Below, in pieces: positions 62,852-64,000 of a stretch of 64,000 nt of DNA; position 1 is the first letter of the stretch, and every line of letters starts with the position of its first letter. Source of the stretch: JBAXTZ01 sp041666525. Lineage in GTDB: Bacteria; Bacillota; Negativicutes; JBAXTZ01. Location of the stretch: positions 372,001 through 436,000 of the forward strand of contig JBAYGT010000001.1 in NCBI GenBank assembly GCA_041666525.1, given 5' to 3'. The position numbers were made by a program, and so were the translations under genes. The notes under the pieces were generated by a model that saw only the letters and a program-made list of their open reading frames with translations, ran no database searches and had not been told where the DNA came from.

Positions 62852-64000
62852 TTATTTTTCCAATACCGTGCCCCACATATTGCCTTTTATCGCCAGTTCT
62901 GAATAATCGGAACCTTTAAGAATCATTGCTTTATCTCGGTCAGAATAACTTCCAAATAACTCCCCACCTGGAATTAAGCAATAATTTCTGTTCGTGTTCA
63001 TCAGATTTCTGCCAAATGCCGATTGGGAGTATTTGCTAGCATCAATACCAAACAGATAACAAATTGTTGGTAATAAGTCTACCTGACCACCGTTAATATC
63101 GCTACTATATGGTTTCATTCCTTTGGAATATATTATCAAAGGCACTCTGTGATAGTTCTGCTGCCACCAGTCTCCCTGCCAAACCGTAGCGTTGACATCA
63201 TCCTGGTAAAACTTATGCAAACTGGGATGATCACCATAAAACACGAGTACCGTGTTGTCCAGCAAACCAATCTTGTCCAGACTCGCAATCAATTCAGCAA
63301 TTGCTTCATCAGTGTAACGGGCAGCGCGCAGATATTTGCCTAAATAATGATTTTTGATTTCCGCCGGAACAGTCAAAGTAAGTTTGTCTTCAGGCAAATC
63401 AAAATCAGCATGCAATGACAATGTTAGTACCAAAGCTTGAAACGGTTGTTTAAATGTTTTTACTTTTTCAAAATATTGCTCTAAAAACGGCTTGTCGCCG
63501 ATTCCATAACCAATTTTTTCGTCATATACAAAATCTTTTACGCTGTAACAAGTTTCATAGCCCATGTTAGTATCGACCTGAAACCAATTCCAGGTTGATG
63601 CATCGTCCGGATGAGCTGCGTATGTTCTATAACCTTTTTCCTCAAACAATTTTGGTAAAGAAATATATTTATTTCTCGGATATTCATAGCAAGGAGTTCC
63701 TTTTGTTAAACGATAGCAACCGCTGTTTAGCATGAACTCTCCGTCAGACGTCTGCCCCTCGCCCTCCTGAGCATGAAAATTAGTAAAATATATTCCTTCC
63801 TCGGCAAGTCTATTAAGTGTCGGCGTAACTTCTTGTCCCTCAACCATTTGGTACATTTGAAAACGCTCTAACGACTCCACTTGCACGACAATCAAATTTT
63901 TACCGGCGAATATACCTTGATAATTATTTGGTTTCAGATTTTCATAATTCCACGACAACCATTTGCGCACTTCTGCTTCCGCAGTAGCGCTAATGTGTTC
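62852..64000 (-). CDS. LtaS-type membrane sulfatase-fold phosphotransferase, N-terminus cut by window edge
   Basis: The frame runs open through base 64000, so the N-terminal membrane part is outside the window; 383 residues of the extracytoplasmic catalytic domain are visible. LIVVQVESLERFQM has the metal Glu, EGQTSDGEFMLNSG holds the nucleophilic Thr, LSLHADF and LVFYGDHPSLHKF carry the metal His and Asp residues of LtaS. Such enzymes transfer phosphoglycerol from phosphatidylglycerol to a glycan or lipid. In front of the heptose genes it might decorate LPS or a glycolipid; OpgB-like roles are possible. Confidence 0.85.
   Translation of the reverse strand, partial: EHISATAEAEVRKWLSWNYENLKPNNYQGIFAGKNLIVVQVESLERFQMYQMVEGQEVTPTLNRLAEEGIYFTNFHAQEGEGQTSDGEFMLNSGCYRLTKGTPCYEYPRNKYISLPKLFEEKGYRTYAAHPDDASTWNWFQVDTNMGYETCYSVKDFVYDEKIGYGIGDKPFLEQYFEKVKTFKQPFQALVLTLSLHADFDLPEDKLTLTVPAEIKNHYLGKYLRAARYTDEAIAELIASLDKIGLLDNTVLVFYGDHPSLHKFYQDDVNATVWQGDWWQQNYHRVPLIIYSKGMKPYSSDINGGQVDLLPTICYLFGIDASKYSQSAFGRNLMNTNRNYCLIPGGELFGSYSDRDKAMILKGSDYSELAIKGNMWGTVLEK

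Noticed and set aside
1..64000. CRISPR arrays, tRNA or rRNA genes, transposases, phage genes.
   Set aside because: None seen while reading both strands; the only repeat structures are the two heptamer arrays and the palindromic element listed.

Overview
Organism and overall character. The window is a moderately AT-rich stretch of a bacterial chromosome in which all protein genes but two lie on the minus strand, mostly in tightly packed operons with 1-17 bp overlaps. It mixes Firmicute traits (GGAGG-type ribosome binding sites, orthologue-like IolI, MccA/MccB, a CpsB/YwqE-type phosphatase, several PTS components, three promoters fitting the sigma-H consensus) with a lipopolysaccharide (LPS) core and O-chain programme (RfaE1, RfaE2, six GT9 heptosyltransferase-like proteins, WaaE-like GT2). 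This points to a diderm Firmicute, most likely a Negativicute. That placement is inference, since no rRNA is present.

Region 1 (1-11.9 kb) is an inositol catabolism operon read from a ROK repressor: ROK, IolT-like permease, IolI, malic enzyme, MFS permease, archaeal-type GAPDH, archaeal-type PGK, IolB, IolD and IolG (cut by the window edge). A XylR-like operator lies in the ROK leader. Region 2 (12.1-18.4 kb) holds a CpsB-like phosphatase, a divergent atypical kinase, and an operon for cysteine synthesis by reverse transsulfuration (permease, mccA, mccB, methyltransferase) with a promoter followed by a leader terminator.

Region 3 (18.4-29.8 kb) is alpha-glucan and sugar use: an orphan lactose/cellobiose-type IIC, a cytosolic GH13-GH77 fusion enzyme, a PIG-L-like deacetylase, a small secreted protein, a split fructose-type PTS (IIC, IIA, IIB) and a secreted pullulanase. 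Region 4 (29.9-32.4 kb) has a K+-dependent membrane pyrophosphatase and SecG. Sigma-H-like promoters with identical 11-nt spacers precede the GH13-GH77 operon, the PIG-L gene and hppA.

Region 5 (32.4-44.7 kb) is the most unusual part. A 12-gene operon contains the CDP-3,6-dideoxyhexose enzymes RfbF, RfbG and RfbH with a YerE/acetolactate-synthase-like ThDP enzyme, a DmpF-like acetaldehyde dehydrogenase, a DmpG-like pyruvate aldolase and two SDR enzymes. Together they could make 4-hydroxy-2-oxopentanoate and attach its decarboxylated acyl unit to C4 of the keto-sugar. This would give a branched higher sugar of the erwiniose type rather than simple yersiniose. GtrA, a GtrB-like GT2 and a large GT-C protein next door suggest lipid-linked transfer outside the cytoplasmic membrane.

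Region 6 (45-64 kb) is an LPS core/O-chain glycosyltransferase island ending in rfaE2-rfaE1 and an LtaS-type phosphotransferase cut by the right edge. It contains one broken acyltransferase gene. Two genes, rfbG and a GT9 gene, carry four-copy 7-bp tandem repeats inside the coding sequence. No tRNA, rRNA, CRISPR array, transposase or prophage gene was seen, and no stretch above 300 bp lacks a gene.
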